This document shows, in pieces, positions 61,926 to 64,000 of a stretch of DNA of 64,000 bases; within the stretch, counting starts at the first letter, position 1; each line of letters starts with the position of its first letter. A program made the translations under genes and the position numbers. This DNA is from Aridibaculum aurantiacum (GTDB lineage Bacteria > Bacteroidota > Bacteroidia > Chitinophagales > Chitinophagaceae): the NCBI RefSeq assembly GCF_017355875.1, contig NZ_JAFEWC010000003.1:67001-131000 (forward strand). The letters run 5' to 3'. The notes below the pieces were generated by a model, which did not search any database, was not told where the DNA came from, and saw nothing but the letters and a program-made list of their open reading frames with translations.

Positions 61926-62147
61926 TTAGTCAATGTAGTCATCACTGAAACGCTTCTTTGCCAATGGCAGTACCAATACAGCAGCCGCAATAATGTAAGA
62001 CAGCGGGTTTGACCATACCAGTTTTTGAATGTTGTCAAACTGGTGCTGACCAAAAAAGATGATAGAAAGTGCTGCGTAAAAGATCATAACAATGAGGCAA
62101 CACCAAAAGAAGAAATTTAAAAGTGTGTAGGTTAGCTTAGAGCTCAT
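61926..62147 (-). CDS. Small two-TM membrane protein
   Basis: 73 residues. Two hydrophobic spans (LLNFFFWCCLIVMIFYAALSIIFF, used in parts; and YIIAAAVLVLPLA) joined by a short loop, ending KKRFSDDYID. No family recognised. A lone gene between a terminator and the GH31 gene. Confidence 0.6.
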   Translation of the reverse strand: MSSKLTYTLLNFFFWCCLIVMIFYAALSIIFFGQHQFDNIQKLVWSNPLSYIIAAAVLVLPLAKKRFSDDYID

Positions 62148-62326
62148 GGATAAGGAATTTTAATGCCTTACCATTTTCAAAAAATGTGCCGTAGCAGCAG
62201 GTGAGACTACTTGCGTGCCATATTGTTTTTACCAAGAAGGAACACTATGATGCAAGTGGTTGATGTATATGCCTACTTACTTCATTATTCTTTATGAATG
62301 GGCAGATATCCTTTGAGCCTAGATGA

Positions 62327-64000
62327 TTATTGAACCACTTTAATTTCAATGGGTTGCCCGGTAAAAGTGAATTCAATATAAGCAGCCTTCATAATATCAT
62401 CCCATGAAATCGTAGGTGCAGTGGTTGATTTAGATTGTTGTGCTTCTTTCTCATTTACATATACGTGTGTTGGCAATTTTTCTAAACCAGGTATTGCAAG
62501 ATTGAACCTGCGTGAGGTAGGTTTCCCCGCAAATTTCCCATTGTTGCTGGTAATGGTAAACGTGCAGCTTTCACCCCATCCGCTGCTGTTAAAGCTAATA
62601 AGTTCAAACGCCTTGCTCGATATAGAGTTTTTACTTTTTCCATCATCATCAAACAAAATATATGAACTTGCCCCGGCAGAAGGGAGGTAAGTGATCATCA
62701 AGTTTTCAGTGGAATAATCCTGTGTATTCTTCACCTGTTTTCCAAGGTAAGGGATGAAACTTCCTTCACGTAAATAAACAGGAATGGAAGAGATCCAAAC
62801 GGTGTCAGTTACCCATTGGCGGCCCTCAAAAGCAGCAAAACTTTTTGAGTCGTACCATTTGCCTTCAGGTAAATAAAGACGACGTGATGTAGCGCCTTTT
62901 TGCAGTACCGGTGAAACCATCATATGTTCGCCCCACATGTATTGATCTTCTACAGAATATGCAGCTGTATCACCAGGAAAATTATAGTATAAAGGACTTA
63001 CCAATGGCTTTCCCTTGATAGCCTGTTCGTAGGCCAATGTATAAGCATAAGGCATCAAGGCATAACGCTCATCCACTGCTGCCTTTGCAAAAGTTTTATA
63101 TGGTTGCTCCCATAGTGCAGGTTCGCTCGGAAATGAAGGTGCCGTAGCATCTACCTTTGAAAGCTCGGTACCATGTGGACGAAATATAGGCGTGTACTGT
63201 GCAAACTGCAACCAGCGTACATAGAGCTCTCCATCTTTTTCACCCCCTGCAAAACCGCCTGCATCAGCATGAATATATGGTACACCACTCATGCTCATCC
63301 CCAGCATTACCGGTAGTTGTGCACGCAGCCCATCCCAACTGCGGCTTACATCGCCACTCCATGGAAAAATAGAATAGCGCTGTGTGCCTGCAAAGCCGCT
63401 CCTGTTTAGGCTAAACAAGCGCATGTTTGGATACTCTTTGGCGTACTTGTCAAACAACATCTTGGTCCAGTAATGACCATATGCATTGTGTACCTCATCA
63501 GCTTTGAACAGTCTTTTGTATCCAAGATCTTTCAGGTTATGATAAAGATCAGTAGGATGTTTTTCCGGTTCACCCAGGTCGCCCCACCAACCAACTACGC
63601 CGCGGTTCATCTGTGCTTTGTATTTGCTCCAAAACCAGTCACGGCTGTCCCTTCTGAAAATGTCGATCAAGCCTGCTTCTCCAAAATAAAAGTCCTTTAG
63701 AAGGTATGGCTTGCGCAAACTATCTACCGCATGAAACGGTCGTGAAGCTGCAAAATTCTTCGACTGCTTTACTACGAATGGTTCAGTGATAAGTATGGTT
63801 TGTGTGCCTTCTTTTTTAAAATCGCTGATCATCTTTGTGGGATTAGGCCATGCTTTTTTATTTACCCAATCAAGATTACCCATGGTTCCTTTTATGCTAT
63901 CGCCAAACCAGAAGAGATCGAAGATGACAGCATCGTAAGGGATATTACTACTACGCATTTGCTGCATGATACCTCTTACTTCCGCTTCACTTGTATAACC
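62327..64000 (-). CDS. Glycoside hydrolase family 31 alpha-glucosidase-like enzyme (5' end outside window)
   Basis: Frame remains open to the window edge (557 codons visible, plus stop). The GH31 nucleophile is in VVGWWGDLGEP and the acid/base Asp in SIFPWSGDVSRSW; IPYDAVIFDLFWFGD and GVPYIHADAGGFAGG are also typical. After the (beta/alpha)8 barrel come the proximal beta-domain (MMVSPVLQKGATSRRLYLPEG, in parts) and a DUF5110-like module (SYILFDDDGKS). It hydrolyses or transfers alpha-linked glucose. Substrate is unknown; the neighbouring phosphorylase-like gene hints at alpha-glucan use. Confidence 0.88.
   Translation of the reverse strand, partial: GYTSEAEVRGIMQQMRSSNIPYDAVIFDLFWFGDSIKGTMGNLDWVNKKAWPNPTKMISDFKKEGTQTILITEPFVVKQSKNFAASRPFHAVDSLRKPYLLKDFYFGEAGLIDIFRRDSRDWFWSKYKAQMNRGVVGWWGDLGEPEKHPTDLYHNLKDLGYKRLFKADEVHNAYGHYWTKMLFDKYAKEYPNMRLFSLNRSGFAGTQRYSIFPWSGDVSRSWDGLRAQLPVMLGMSMSGVPYIHADAGGFAGGEKDGELYVRWLQFAQYTPIFRPHGTELSKVDATAPSFPSEPALWEQPYKTFAKAAVDERYALMPYAYTLAYEQAIKGKPLVSPLYYNFPGDTAAYSVEDQYMWGEHMMVSPVLQKGATSRRLYLPEGKWYDSKSFAAFEGRQWVTDTVWISSIPVYLREGSFIPYLGKQVKNTQDYSTENLMITYLPSAGASSYILFDDDGKSKNSISSKAFELISFNSSGWGESCTFTITSNNGKFAGKPTSRRFNLAIPGLEKLPTHVYVNEKEAQQSKSTTAPTISWDDIMKAAYIEFTFTGQPIEIKVVQ

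Noticed and set aside
1-64000. tRNA, rRNA, CRISPR, transposase or phage genes
   Set aside because: All larger gaps were read for cloverleaf ends, regular repeats and transposase motifs; none was found.

Overview
The window looks like chromosomal DNA from a gliding or T9SS-encoding member of the Bacteroidota, most likely Chitinophagaceae or a close relative. The reasons are gliding-motility and type IX secretion genes (gldF, gldG, gldJ, porU, porV, porP/sprF, a CHU_C-terminated giant protein), a fused murF-alr, a DUF4292 lipoprotein, many promoters of the Bacteroidota TAnnTTTG type, and few strong Shine-Dalgarno sequences. No rRNA, tRNA, CRISPR array, transposase or phage module was seen. Family assignments come from reading the sequence and were not checked by a search.

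Layout. 1-5.6 kb: end of rnc, a small secreted protein, methylmalonyl-CoA epimerase, the iscS-iscU-iscA iron-sulfur genes, a proline-rich exported protein and a secreted protein with a probable T9SS tail. 5.6-14.9 kb (+): gldF-gldG, terC, murF-alr, a PiT transporter coupled to an arsenosugar-type arsM, lspA. 15-30 kb (mostly -): a repeat lipoprotein, D-lactate dehydrogenase, a single-domain response regulator (+), a PadR/membrane-protein pair, fumC, a vWA protein, a four-gene run (SSS symporter, O-methyltransferase, GH73-LysM, hpt), a LOG protein (+), an outer-membrane protein and a GlcD-like oxidase. 30-39.6 kb: a coiled-coil exported protein, porP/sprF with a 1204-residue adhesin-like T9SS substrate, recG, trpS, a deoxynucleoside kinase.

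39.6-42.2 kb is the main accessory region. It holds short AT-rich ORFs with no shared pathway, separated by 150-250 bp spacers with imperfect inverted repeats. Each spacer ends in a GTTRNNN motif just before the next ORF, which resembles an integron-type gene-cassette array without an integrase in view; decayed coding sequence follows. 42.2-46.8 kb: pckA, ubiX, a thioredoxin-fold protein, and a 0.9-kb gap that holds a duplicated hairpin-leader repeat, a previously hidden 44-codon reading frame and degenerate copies, then trmD.

46.8-64 kb: an S4 RNA-binding protein; the T9SS/gliding block gldJ (-) / porU-porV (+); ispF, dut, a DUF4292 lipoprotein and an EnvC-like protein; a ZIP transporter with a DtxR-family regulator and an inverted-repeat operator candidate; a lipoprotein; a GT35-like alpha-glucan phosphorylase homologue lacking the PLP lysine; a two-TM protein; and a GH31 enzyme cut by the window end.

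Together the genes describe an envelope-rich lifestyle (T9SS export, gliding, peptidoglycan and lipoprotein processing, glycan use) on a background of housekeeping metabolism.
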